Shown: in pieces, positions 1-7,751 of the stretch | Position numbering within the stretch: the first letter of the stretch is position 1 | Layout of the letters: each line of letters starts with the position of its first letter | NCBI RefSeq assembly: GCF_004341165.1 | Contig: NZ_SLZR01000003.1 | Coordinates: forward strand, 62,001-126,000 | Origin: Reinekea marinisedimentorum | GTDB taxonomy: Bacteria > Pseudomonadota > Gammaproteobacteria > Pseudomonadales > Natronospirillaceae | DNA: 64,000 nt | Direction of reading: 5' to 3' | Position numbers and translations under genes: made by a program | The notes under the pieces: generated by a model | Database searches by the model: none | Told to the model about the DNA's origin: nothing | Seen by the model: only the letters and a program-made list of their open reading frames with translations

Positions 1-2
1 CG

Positions 3-1058
3 GTGGAAATGGCGCACGTACTGGAGGTGGTTGCCAAGCACTTTCTGGAAAACCTGCTGGCGCCGGAGCGCAGCTCGGTGAACGCCTCGGAAACCTTTCT
101 GGCCGATCAGCTCGCCATTCAACAGAATTCTCTGGTCAGTGCCGAAAAGAAACTGGCGGCGTTTAAAGGCAAGAACTCAGCACGCCTGCCTAACCAGTAT
201 CAGTTTGATGTGCAGCAGATGCGTGCCGCTGAAGATTCGCTGCGGGAAAAACAAACCTTGCTGGCCGGTGCGAAAGCGAAAACCGATTCACTGAAAACCC
301 AGCTGCTAAAGACCAACCCCATGCTGTCCAAAATTGAAGAAAATCTGGTGCGCCTGCGTGCGGACCTGTCGATGCTGAAAACCCGCTACACCGGCGCTCA
401 TTCGCGCGTTGTGTCGCTGCAGCGGGAGATTACCCAACTGCAGATCGAGCGCGATGCGGTGCTGGCGAGCACCAATCAGCTGACCAACCTGGATATTCAG
501 CAACTCTGGCACCTGGCCAGTGAACTGAGCCTGGACAGCAATGCCGGCAGCGTCCGTCCGTTGCTGGTCAGCCAGCTGGAATCTCTGGAAGCGGCCAGTG
601 CCGACGAACGTCAGCTGGAGCAAGAGATCGCCCAGCTGGAATTTGTCATCGCCGATCTGGGCGTAAAGCTGGAGTCGTACGCGGAGATCGAGCAGCAACT
701 GATTGAGCTGGAGCGCGATATTCAAACCAAACAAACGCTCTATAACGATTTTTTGAAGCGCTACGAGCTGGCCAAGGTGACCGGCGCGTTGGGCCGTTAC
801 GAAAAAAGCGACCGCGTGAAGGTGATCGACCAACCCTTTGTTCCCGGCACACCCATTAACCCGAGCACCATCCTTTATGTGATCGGCGGGTTGTTTGGCG
901 GCCTGGCATTGGGGGCCGGCATCGCGCTGGTACTGGAGGTTTCCAATACCCGTGTTTACCGCAAAGACGAACTGGAAAAACTGACAGGCATGCCGGTACT
1001 GACAAGGCTGCCACGCGTTTCTGAGGCGGCACTGCAAACCTCAGTTGCAGTTGAATAA
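3..1058 (+). CDS. Wzz/GumC-type polysaccharide chain-length determinant (5' partial)
   Basis: The reading frame is open at the left window edge, so the N-terminus is missing. The visible 351 residues are a long, Leu/Gln/Glu-rich coiled coil (about 20-265), then the family-typical segment with PFVPGTPINPS and one membrane helix (about 285-310), and a cytoplasmic tail of about 40 residues. Proteins of this family span the periplasm from the inner membrane and set the length of exported polysaccharide together with an outer-membrane SLBB exporter and a CpsD/BY-kinase-like ATPase. Both partners are present downstream (7752 and 9895). No tyrosine-kinase domain is fused at the C-terminus, so this is the separate-subunit arrangement. 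Family assignment is firm; the polymer is unknown. Confidence 0.88.
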   Translation: MEMAHVLEVVAKHFLENLLAPERSSVNASETFLADQLAIQQNSLVSAEKKLAAFKGKNSARLPNQYQFDVQQMRAAEDSLREKQTLLAGAKAKTDSLKTQLLKTNPMLSKIEENLVRLRADLSMLKTRYTGAHSRVVSLQREITQLQIERDAVLASTNQLTNLDIQQLWHLASELSLDSNAGSVRPLLVSQLESLEAASADERQLEQEIAQLEFVIADLGVKLESYAEIEQQLIELERDIQTKQTLYNDFLKRYELAKVTGALGRYEKSDRVKVIDQPFVPGTPINPSTILYVIGGLFGGLALGAGIALVLEVSNTRVYRKDELEKLTGMPVLTRLPRVSEAALQTSVAVE

Positions 1059-1074
1059 AAGAGGGCACTTAGCA

Positions 1075-2196
1075 ATGGGAAAACAATCAACCACCGCAGT
1101 AACGCATGTTCAGATAGTGCAGCACCTGCAACCGGGCGGCATAGAAACCATGGTGCTGGATCTGGCCCGCTTTGCCGAGCAGGGCAAGAAGGCGCTGATC
1201 GTCAGCCTGGAAGGTACCGAGACAGAAGCACTGGCCCGCTGGCCGCGGCTGAAGGAGTTTCGTGATCAGCTGGCGTTTTTAAACAAACAGCCGGGCTGGC
1301 AGCTGAAAACCTTTTGGGAACTGCACCGGTTGCTGCGCCGCAATAATGTTGAGCGGGTTCATACCCATCACATCGGCCCGATGCTGTACGGCGGCGTGGC
1401 CGCGCGCCTTGCCGGCGTTCAGCAGTGGGTGCACACCGAGCATGATGCCTGGCACTTACAGAACCCGCGCCACCGTAAGTTGGCCGGCTTTTGTTTCCGT
1501 TCGTTTAAGCCTTGCCTGGTGGCTGATGCCGGCATGGTGGCGGACCAGATTAAAACCCAACTGCCGGGTGTTTCAACCGAAGTGATCTATAACGGCATCG
1601 ATACCCAGCGTTTTTGCCCGGGTAATCAGCAGCAGGCACGCGAGCACCTGGGCTTACCTGTCGATAAACAGTTGATCGGCTGTGCCGCTCGCTTGCATGA
1701 AGTAAAAGGCCAGCACCGGTTAATCCACCTGATCAAGAAGTTTCCTGCACATGTGCATCTGGCTCTGGCCGGCAGTGGCGATACCAAGCAACAACTGGTT
1801 GAGCTCGCTTACAGCCTGAAGGTGGCAGACCGCGTTCATTTCCTGGGCGCCATAGATGACATGCCGGAGTTCTACCGCTCGCTGGATGTGTTCTGTTTAA
1901 CCTCCGACTTTGAAGGCTTGCCGCTTTCTCCGTTGGAGGCGCAGGCGTGCAATATCCCGGCGGTGGTGACGGATGTCGGCGGTGCGCGTGAAACGGTTTG
2001 CCCGAAGACCGGTTACTGGGTACCGCTGGATAACGAAGCAAAACTGATTACCGCAGTGGCCAATGCCTTTATGCGGCCTCAGTACCCTCAGCCGCGAACC
2101 TTTATCGAACAACAGTACGACGTACGCAAAATGGTTAAAGAATATTCCGCCGTTGCGAAAATGGCATCTCAGTCCAACTGGAGGACAGCATCATGA
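1075..2196 (+). CDS. GT4-family glycosyltransferase (GT-B fold), EPS locus
   Basis: About 373 residues with the two Rossmann halves of a GT-B glycosyltransferase. The acceptor half opens with VQHLQPGGIETMVLDLARF. The donor half carries the hinge YNGIDTQRFCPG and the nucleotide-sugar motif EGLPLSPLEAQACNIP, with the EX7E-like glutamates of family GT4. It probably adds a sugar to the lipid-linked repeat unit at the cytoplasmic face of the inner membrane. I chose the ATG at 1075 because GAGGG lies about 10 bases before it; a TTG at 1045 in the same frame would overlap the preceding gene. The stop overlaps the next start (ATGA), which indicates translational coupling. Sugar specificity cannot be read from the sequence. 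Confidence 0.88.
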   Translation: MGKQSTTAVTHVQIVQHLQPGGIETMVLDLARFAEQGKKALIVSLEGTETEALARWPRLKEFRDQLAFLNKQPGWQLKTFWELHRLLRRNNVERVHTHHIGPMLYGGVAARLAGVQQWVHTEHDAWHLQNPRHRKLAGFCFRSFKPCLVADAGMVADQIKTQLPGVSTEVIYNGIDTQRFCPGNQQQAREHLGLPVDKQLIGCAARLHEVKGQHRLIHLIKKFPAHVHLALAGSGDTKQQLVELAYSLKVADRVHFLGAIDDMPEFYRSLDVFCLTSDFEGLPLSPLEAQACNIPAVVTDVGGARETVCPKTGYWVPLDNEAKLITAVANAFMRPQYPQPRTFIEQQYDVRKMVKEYSAVAKMASQSNWRTAS

Positions 2197-4004
2197 ACCT
2201 GTTCAGCATTATTTGGTTTTCTGCTTTGGCACTGGTGGTTTATCACCACCTTGTTTACCCGTTAATCATGAAATTGGTGGCCTCGAAAATTAAGGCGACA
2301 CCGGCGCAACCTAAGTCATTGGCCGATCAGGATTTACCGCCGGTTACGGTGATTGTACCTTGCTATAACGAGTCGGAAACGGTGGTGGATAAGCTCTATA
2401 ACCTGCAGTTTCTGGATTACCCGGAAGACAAGCTGCGCGTGCTGCTGGTTGATGATGGTTCCAGCGACGATACCGTCCGCAAAATCAGCTCAACGCTGTC
2501 TACAGACGAGTTCGCCGGTAAAGACTTTCAGCTGCTGGTGCAGCCGCGTAACGGCGGTAAGGTAGCCGCCATCAATGCCGCCATGCGCAAGGTCAGCCAC
2601 GGTGTTGTTGTGCTGAGTGATACCTCGGCGCTGGTTTCGATTGATGCCTTAAAGCGTGCCGCCGGCTTGCTGGCCGATGATTCCATTGGCGTGGTCTGCG
2701 CAACTTACAAGTTTCTGCAGCCTGGCAGCGAAGGCGAAGACCGCTACTGGCAGTACCAGACGCAGATGAAGCACACCGAAAGCCTGCTGGGCTCCACATT
2801 GGGCGCGCACGGTGCGCTCTATGCGTTCCATGCAGAATCATTTAAGCCTCTGGCGGCAGATACCATCAATGACGATTTCATTCTGCCGATGAGCATCTGC
2901 CGCAGCGGAAAGCGCTGTGTGTACGATACCGAGATGATCGCAGTTGAGCTGGAATGCGCCAGCAACGAGCAGGATTTCAACCGTCGCCAGCGCATTGCGG
3001 CCGGTAATTTCCAGCAGGCGATGCGCCTGGTTGACCTGTTGCATCCTAAATACGGCTGGTCGGCCTGGAACTTTGCCTCCGGCAAGTGGATGCGCGTCTT
3101 TATGCCGTTCATCCTGCTGGTTTTATGGCTGGCGTCGCTGTTTAACCCGGTACAGAACCCACTGATCGAGCTGGCGGCGATGGTGCAAACGGTCGGCTAC
3201 AGTGTGCTTACCATGCGCCACTTCTTCCCCGATTTCAGCTGGCCGCGCCTGGTGAATGTTGCTTACTATCTGGTGAGTGCGTATGTGGCCAGTGGTCTCG
3301 GGGCTGTGCGCTACATTATTAACCCGGAAACCTTCACTGCCTGGGCGCGTGCCGATGGTCAAAGCCTGGAGGAGTATGGCTATTCGCGCAGCACCTTTGT
3401 GGCCAAGCGCTTTACGGATGTCGTCGTGGCAGGTGCCGCACTGCTGTTCACCTTGCCGCTTTGGCCGCTGATTGCACTGGCCATTAAACTGGAAAGCAAA
3501 GGGCCGGTATTCTTCAGGCAGCTGCGCATCGGCCGAGCCATGCCGGATAAAACCGAGCTGTTCCACATGATTAAATTCCGCACCATGGTGACCGATGCTG
3601 AAGCCAAAAGTGGCGCGGTCTGGGCGGCCAACAACGACCCGCGCATTACCCGCATTGGCAACTTTTTGCGTAAAACACGCCTCGATGAACTGCCGCAGCT
3701 GTTTAATGTGCTCAAGGGCGATATGAGCCTGATTGGCCCGCGTCCGGAGCGCCCGGGCATCGCCCGTGACCTCAACCGCGCACTGCCGTTTTATGCCGAG
3801 CGTACCTACTTTGTACCACCGGGTATTACCGGTCTGGCGCAGGTGAATCAGGGTTACGATACCTGTCTGGACGATGTCAAAAACAAGCTGCTCTATGATC
3901 ATGCCTATGCGCTCACCCTGAGCAACCCGCTGCGCTGGCTGAAGGCCGATGTGCATGTGGCCTTTAAAACGGTGTGGGTGATGGTGGCCGGGCGCGGGCA
4001 GTGA
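2193..4004 (+). CDS. Fused GT2 glycosyltransferase / polyprenyl sugar-phosphate transferase
   Basis: A 603-residue two-enzyme protein. Residues 1-25 form a membrane helix. Residues about 50-285 are a GT2 catalytic domain with VTVIVPCYNESETV, LLVDDGSSDDT, a DTSA metal site and the RRQR motif of processive-type enzymes. Helices follow at about 305-395. Residues about 404-603 are a complete bacterial sugar transferase (WcaJ/ExoY/PglC type) with KFRTM, KTRLDELPQL, DMSLIGPRPE and PGITGLAQV. The C-terminal half would load the first sugar phosphate on undecaprenyl phosphate, and the N-terminal half would add a following sugar. These activities are normally separate proteins. It is the last gene before a terminator. 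Domain calls are firm; the reaction order is inferred. Confidence 0.9.
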   Translation: MNLFSIIWFSALALVVYHHLVYPLIMKLVASKIKATPAQPKSLADQDLPPVTVIVPCYNESETVVDKLYNLQFLDYPEDKLRVLLVDDGSSDDTVRKISSTLSTDEFAGKDFQLLVQPRNGGKVAAINAAMRKVSHGVVVLSDTSALVSIDALKRAAGLLADDSIGVVCATYKFLQPGSEGEDRYWQYQTQMKHTESLLGSTLGAHGALYAFHAESFKPLAADTINDDFILPMSICRSGKRCVYDTEMIAVELECASNEQDFNRRQRIAAGNFQQAMRLVDLLHPKYGWSAWNFASGKWMRVFMPFILLVLWLASLFNPVQNPLIELAAMVQTVGYSVLTMRHFFPDFSWPRLVNVAYYLVSAYVASGLGAVRYIINPETFTAWARADGQSLEEYGYSRSTFVAKRFTDVVVAGAALLFTLPLWPLIALAIKLESKGPVFFRQLRIGRAMPDKTELFHMIKFRTMVTDAEAKSGAVWAANNDPRITRIGNFLRKTRLDELPQLFNVLKGDMSLIGPRPERPGIARDLNRALPFYAERTYFVPPGITGLAQVNQGYDTCLDDVKNKLLYDHAYALTLSNPLRWLKADVHVAFKTVWVMVAGRGQ

Positions 4005-4047
4005 TGGCTGTTGTGTCTGGGGCTCGTAATCTTTGCTAAAAGGAATG

Positions 4048-4074
4048 CCGGTGCTGTTAACGCGCCGGTTTTTT
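4048..4074 (+). terminator. Intrinsic terminator of the first EPS operon
   Basis: Stem CCGGTGC (4048-4054) pairs with GCGCCGG (4062-4068), with one G-U pair and a 7-base loop, followed by TTTTTT. It lies 44 bases after the stop of the fused transferase. Confidence 0.75.
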
Positions 4075-4341
4075 ACTTTTAAACCGGGCTTGACCGCACG
4101 TCGAAAATAAATAAAAGGGGCATTCAGGCTGATGTGAATCTTATCTAAACTATTGAAGAAACTTCTATGTGTTCTGTATAGGAATAAATATCAGGTCCTA
4201 TATTGTGAGGTTGGCGGCCAAAAATATAAAAAACAAACTCTAGAATAGCCTTCACGTATCAAGTTGAAATCGCCGTACAGCTTTTTAGCCATGACATTTT
4301 CCAAATAAATTTCATTTTAATTTTAACGAGGGCGTTACAAC
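4075..4341. other. AT-rich intergenic region upstream of the beta-helix gene
   Basis: About 265 bases without a convincing open frame, clearly richer in A+T than its neighbours. A promoter for the gene at 4342 must lie here, but I could not fix a -35/-10 pair. There is no GG-N10-GC sigma-54 motif. A short palindrome TTGGCGGCCAA lies near 4211-4221. Confidence 0.4.
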
Positions 4342-6105
4342 ATGAACGGTCAGAATTGTCTGCGATTAATTTCGGCGTCTGTGATGCTGTTTTCAGCCTG
4401 CCTGTCTGCGGCGGAAACCTTTTATGTGTCTAGTGCCGATGAGCTTACCGATGCCTTAGCAAGCGTTGAGGCGGGTGACACCATTCTATTGGCTGGCGGC
4501 ACATACCAAGCGAGTACCACCACCGGCGCTATCGCAACGGGTAACGGTGGCACCGTAAACCGCAGCTGGTATTACCGGGCCGAAGCTGACGGTACAGCAG
4601 ATGCACCCATTACCCTGAAAAGCCAGTACGACTACGACCCCGCTGTGCTTTCCGGCGCTGGCTGGAGCGAATCGGGCTACACCCTTTATGTCACAGGTGA
4701 CTACTGGGTGATCGAAGACATAGCGGTCACCGAAGGTGCGAAAGGCATTATGTTGGCAAACTCTGACTACAGTGAAATTAACAATGTTGAAATCTACAAC
4801 ATGGGTCAGGAAGGTTTGCATATCCTCGATGGTTCTTCCTATAACACGATTGATGGCATCAATATCCATGACGTCGGTAAAAATGACGATGGCTACGGTG
4901 AAGGTATTTATATTGGTTCAGATAACTCAGTCTGGTGGGAAGGCGACGGTGTAAACACCGGTGAAAGCGGTTTGTATTATCATCGTGATGTACACGATAA
5001 CCTGATTACGAACAGTATTATCGGCCCGGAAATTACGGCTGAACCCTTTGATATTAAAGAGGGTGCTTACAACAATATTGTGGAATACAGCACCATTTAC
5101 GGCTCGGGTATTTCCGGAAACAACTTTGCCGACAGCCACATCGATATTAAAGGTTACGACACCATTATTCGCTACAACACCTTCTATCAGGATGCGAATG
5201 AAAATATATCCCGCGCTATTATGATCGTTCCGCGTACCAGTGCTGGCGTAGATGCTGAGTACACAGCACACGATATATACGTGCACGACAACGTTTTTTA
5301 TATGGATGAAGACGATGTAGAAGTTCTGGTCGCTAATTCGGGTTCTGAAAATATTTATGCCTGGGACAACGTTCGCGACCCTGCGGAGGGTAACTGGTAC
5401 AACAGCCTGGTTATTGAAGAGGTACCGGAAGGTTACGATGAATACAGTGACAACCAAACTCCGGTTGCTGATGCCGGCAGTGATATCAGTGCCGAGACAG
5501 CCAGCCAGGTCGTACTCGATGGCTCATCCTCCAGTGACCCGGATGGCGATGAATTAACCTACAGCTGGAGCCAGACTTCCGGAACTGAAGTTAGCCTGGA
5601 AAATACAAGTTCAGCTCTGGCCCAGTTCTATGCTGAAACGACTGGCGAATACGTGTTCTCGCTGGTTGTTGATGATGGCGAAGCGACCGCTTCAGATTCG
5701 GTGACGGTCACCATTAGTAATCCGGATGACATCGACGACGGTACAACCGAACCCTCTGATTCCAGCACGCAATTGAGCTGTGTGATCGGCAGTGAAAACG
5801 TTTGGTCTACGGGCTTTGTATTGAACAACATTGAAGTGACCAATAATTCTGATTCATCCATCGAAGATTGGCAGGTGCAGGTGCAGTTAGGTGCAACCGA
5901 TGTAACTGTCAATAACTACTGGGGCTCGGAAGTCACCCTCGATGGTGACATTGCTACAGCCGTCAATGCCAGCTATAACGGTAATCTGGATGCCGGTGAG
6001 TCAACCACCTTTGGCTTAAAAGGTACCTACAGCGGGACCTGGGGCGAGGCAAGCTGCTATGTCAGCGGCAGTGATACCAGTACGGCAACGGTTACTGAAG
6101 ACTAA
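4342..6105 (+). CDS. Secreted right-handed beta-helix protein with PKD and CBM2 domains
   Basis: 587 residues. A signal peptide ends near SAAETFYV. Residues about 25-350 form a right-handed parallel beta-helix of the polysaccharide-lyase-6 / pectate-lyase type: the opening ADELTDALASVEAGDTILLA and repeated Asn/Ile ladder turns such as YNTIDGINIHDV. Residues about 373-465 are a PKD/cadherin-like domain (PVADAGSDISAETASQVVLD). Residues about 478-580 are a CBM2 cellulose-binding module flanked by two cysteines, with tryptophans in VWSTGF, DWQVQV and NYWGSE. It is probably an exported enzyme or adhesin that binds a beta-glucan. Catalytic residues could not be verified, so lyase activity is only a possibility. 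Immediately after the stop the frame continues as a decayed domain (see 6106-6378). Confidence 0.82.
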   Translation: MNGQNCLRLISASVMLFSACLSAAETFYVSSADELTDALASVEAGDTILLAGGTYQASTTTGAIATGNGGTVNRSWYYRAEADGTADAPITLKSQYDYDPAVLSGAGWSESGYTLYVTGDYWVIEDIAVTEGAKGIMLANSDYSEINNVEIYNMGQEGLHILDGSSYNTIDGINIHDVGKNDDGYGEGIYIGSDNSVWWEGDGVNTGESGLYYHRDVHDNLITNSIIGPEITAEPFDIKEGAYNNIVEYSTIYGSGISGNNFADSHIDIKGYDTIIRYNTFYQDANENISRAIMIVPRTSAGVDAEYTAHDIYVHDNVFYMDEDDVEVLVANSGSENIYAWDNVRDPAEGNWYNSLVIEEVPEGYDEYSDNQTPVADAGSDISAETASQVVLDGSSSSDPDGDELTYSWSQTSGTEVSLENTSSALAQFYAETTGEYVFSLVVDDGEATASDSVTVTISNPDDIDDGTTEPSDSSTQLSCVIGSENVWSTGFVLNNIEVTNNSDSSIEDWQVQVQLGATDVTVNNYWGSEVTLDGDIATAVNASYNGNLDAGESTTFGLKGTYSGTWGEASCYVSGSDTSTATVTED

Positions 6106-6378
6106 GACAACAGCGAAACGGAATATGAAACAGTTGCTACCGGAAGTGAAGAAGTCTCAGACACTGAAATCATTATCACCGAGCAAACGGATGACGATGC
6201 TGATATGAAAATAGCCATTATTAAAATAGCCATTATTAAAGCAGAGACCGATAACTGAAATTCCTTCGTTGACGGGCACTTCGACGAATACAGCCAGATC
6301 ATCGATTTTCTGATCAGCGAAGGCTGGACCTTTATGCTGCCATCAGAGTACATCGCGTATGTAGAATCGTTCGATTAA
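6106..6378 (+). pseudogene. In-frame remnant of a polysaccharide-deacetylase-like C-terminus
   Basis: After the TAA at 6103-6105 the same frame runs 50 codons (acidic Ser/Thr/Glu linker) to a TGA at 6256-6258, then 39 more codons to a TAA at 6376-6378. The last segment, with YSQIIDFLISEGWTF and MLPSEYIAYVESFD, resembles the final helix-strand of NodB-type polysaccharide deacetylases that are often joined to CBM modules. The catalytic body of such a domain is absent. The simplest reading is a former longer multidomain protein that lost its deacetylase by deletion and then gained stops. Stop-codon readthrough is a less likely alternative. The family call for such a short piece is tentative. Confidence 0.55.
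6208..6237 (+). repeat. Perfect 15-bp tandem duplication
   Basis: AAAATAGCCATTATT occurs twice in direct succession (6208-6222 and 6223-6237), in frame, giving KIAII twice within the decayed linker. It is a typical slippage product in sequence that is no longer constrained. Confidence 0.85.
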
Positions 6379-6421
6379 GTTCCCCTCAGGTAAAACCAAT
6401 ACCGATAGCCTTTCCATTCCA

Positions 6422-6449
6422 AACTGCGTTGCATTTTGCAAACGCAGTT
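6422..6449. promoter_or_regulatory. Palindrome upstream of the STAS sigma-54 promoter (candidate activator site)
   Basis: AACTGCGTT (6422-6430) and AACGCAGTT (6441-6449) are perfect inverted arms around GCATTTTGCA. The core GCATTTTGC (6431-6439) recurs in the palindrome before the other EPS sigma-54 promoter (17545-17553). It lies 68 bases before the -24 GG, a usual distance for an enhancer-binding protein. Alternatively it is a transcription stop for the preceding gene, but it has no clear T-run. Confidence 0.55.
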
Positions 6450-6472
6450 CTTCGTAATACCTTCCAAAAAAT

Positions 6473-6492
6473 CCTAAGTTATTGAATTTAAA
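6473..6492 (+). promoter_or_regulatory. AT-rich element shared by both EPS sigma-54 promoters
   Basis: CCTAAGTTATTGAA followed by TTTAAA begins 34 bases before the -24 GG. Nearly the same element is found 35 bases before the GG of the promoter at 17632. It could bind a bending protein or a second regulator; I recognise no known consensus. Confidence 0.5.
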
Positions 6493-6505
6493 GTGTTTTC
6501 ATATG

Positions 6506-6521
6506 TGGCACACGCCTTGCG
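6506..6521 (+). promoter_or_regulatory. Sigma-54 (-24/-12) promoter of the EPS export/regulation operon
   Basis: TGGCACACGCCTTGCG has GG at 6507-6508 and GC at 6519-6520, exactly 10 bases apart, and matches the RpoN consensus at TGGCAC and TTGC. Transcription would start near 6531, just before the STAS start at 6553. This argues against the upstream GTG at 6493 as a start codon. Confidence 0.88.
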
Positions 6522-6552
6522 ATATCAAGCCTATCAACTGGAGGAAGCCATT

Positions 6553-6906
6553 ATGAAAATGATATCGGAAAACATTAACGGTTATCAGGTAGTAACGCTG
6601 CACGGCTGTATGGATGTGGAGACGGTTCAGGAATTACGCAGCGATTTCGATACTCTGGCGGTTAACGCCCAGAGTGATGTGGTGTTCGATATGACGGATG
6701 TGAACTTTATGGATTCATCCGGCGTCGGTGCACTGGTATTTACCTTTAAGCGGCTGAAGGCCAAGCGTCTTTCGCTGCACATGGTGGGGTTGTGCAATCA
6801 GCCGCTGAAACTGGTGCGGTTGCTGCGCATTGATCAGAGCATTCCGGCTCATGCCAGCATTGACGATCTGACGGGTCTTTCCGGCGCAACGCTGCAGGGG
6901 AGCTGA
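6553..6906 (+). CDS. STAS-domain protein (anti-sigma-factor antagonist type)
   Basis: About 117 residues, a single STAS domain. The phosphorylatable serine lies in NFMDSSGVGALV, the signature of SpoIIAA/RsbV-type antagonists. Such proteins switch partners: the unphosphorylated form binds an anti-sigma-like kinase or another target, the kinase phosphorylates the serine, and a PP2C phosphatase removes the phosphate. The matching kinase and phosphatase domains are fused in the protein at 14457. The start at 6553 has GGAGGA about 9 bases upstream and lies downstream of the sigma-54 promoter. First gene of the operon; the stop is 2 bases before the next ATG. Confidence 0.88.
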   Translation: MKMISENINGYQVVTLHGCMDVETVQELRSDFDTLAVNAQSDVVFDMTDVNFMDSSGVGALVFTFKRLKAKRLSLHMVGLCNQPLKLVRLLRIDQSIPAHASIDDLTGLSGATLQGS

Positions 6907-6908
6907 TC

Positions 6909-7742
6909 ATGGCTATTCGCGCAGCAGCAATTTCAGGTTTAACCGCGGTTCTGCTGAGTTCTTGTGCTCAGTGGCCGGAAAAAGGCGTGGGTGGCGATGC
7001 GGAGCGTTATGTGCCGCAAAACTACTATCTGCCGGCGGCAACGGTTTCAGAAACCAAAGCGCATCAGCAGAGTCAGCTGGAGATTCTGCAGGCTCAACTG
7101 GACGTGTTGAGCTTGCAGGGTGCCAAAACCTGTTTGCCAGCCAGCGTGAAGCGTTTGTTTTTAATGAGTCACCGTGTACGCAGGCAGATAGATGGCGGTT
7201 TATTGGCCGATGCCGGACACGATCTGGTGGCGTTTCAGCACGAATTGCGCCTGTTGCGGCAGCAGTTTATCAGTGTCGCTCAACAAACCGGCTGCAATCA
7301 GCCATACCAGGATGCCAGTCAGCCGCTGGTCGCACTGATCAGCGTTTATTTTGATATCGACAGCACCGAAATTCAGCCTACCTATCTGCAACAGCTGCAG
7401 TGGTGGGTCAGCAACAGCAGTGCACAGGCGCAATGGCGCTTGCATGGTTACACCGATAACGACGGCAGCGAGGTGCACAATCAGGATCTGGCGCAGGCGC
7501 GGGTTAAAGCGGTAAAGGATGCACTGATCGGCCTGGATATCAAACCACAACAACTGTCCCAAAGTGCCGAAGGCGAAGCCGCGCCATTGCTGATGGGCAC
7601 TAATGATTTTTCGATGGGGCTGAATCGCCGTGTCGATATCTATCTCACCTCACAAACGCAAACCACTCAGGGTGTGCCGGTGCAGCAGTGGGAAGAATTG
7701 AACCTGAAAACGCATCGCCACCTGATGCCGGATTGGGAATAG
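6909..7742 (+). CDS. OmpA-like peptidoglycan-binding lipoprotein
   Basis: 277 residues. The N-terminus has a lipobox (LLSSC, Cys at about 19), so it should be lipid-anchored. A helical middle (about 50-130) precedes an OmpA-C-like domain (about 140-255) containing VYFDIDSTEIQP, LHGYTDNDGSEVHN and NRRVDIYL. The Asp and Arg that contact meso-diaminopimelate in OmpA domains appear to be present. It probably tethers the polysaccharide export apparatus or outer membrane to the cell wall. Two bases separate it from the STAS gene and nine from the SLBB exporter, so these genes are co-expressed. Role in export is inferred from position. Confidence 0.82.
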   Translation: MAIRAAAISGLTAVLLSSCAQWPEKGVGGDAERYVPQNYYLPAATVSETKAHQQSQLEILQAQLDVLSLQGAKTCLPASVKRLFLMSHRVRRQIDGGLLADAGHDLVAFQHELRLLRQQFISVAQQTGCNQPYQDASQPLVALISVYFDIDSTEIQPTYLQQLQWWVSNSSAQAQWRLHGYTDNDGSEVHNQDLAQARVKAVKDALIGLDIKPQQLSQSAEGEAAPLLMGTNDFSMGLNRRVDIYLTSQTQTTQGVPVQQWEELNLKTHRHLMPDWE

Positions 7743-7751
7743 GGGGCGGTC

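Noticed and set aside
3123-3956. 277-codon open frame on the minus strand
   Set aside because: It lies wholly inside the fused transferase gene, whose domain motifs are unambiguous; no ribosome-binding site or family similarity.
6102-6353. 83-codon minus-strand frame over the deacetylase remnant
   Set aside because: Low-complexity Ser/Ile-rich translation that mirrors the decayed + strand frame.
6493-6552. Upstream extension of the STAS protein (GTG at 6493)
   Set aside because: The extension contains the sigma-54 promoter itself; the ATG at 6553 has a strong ribosome-binding site.
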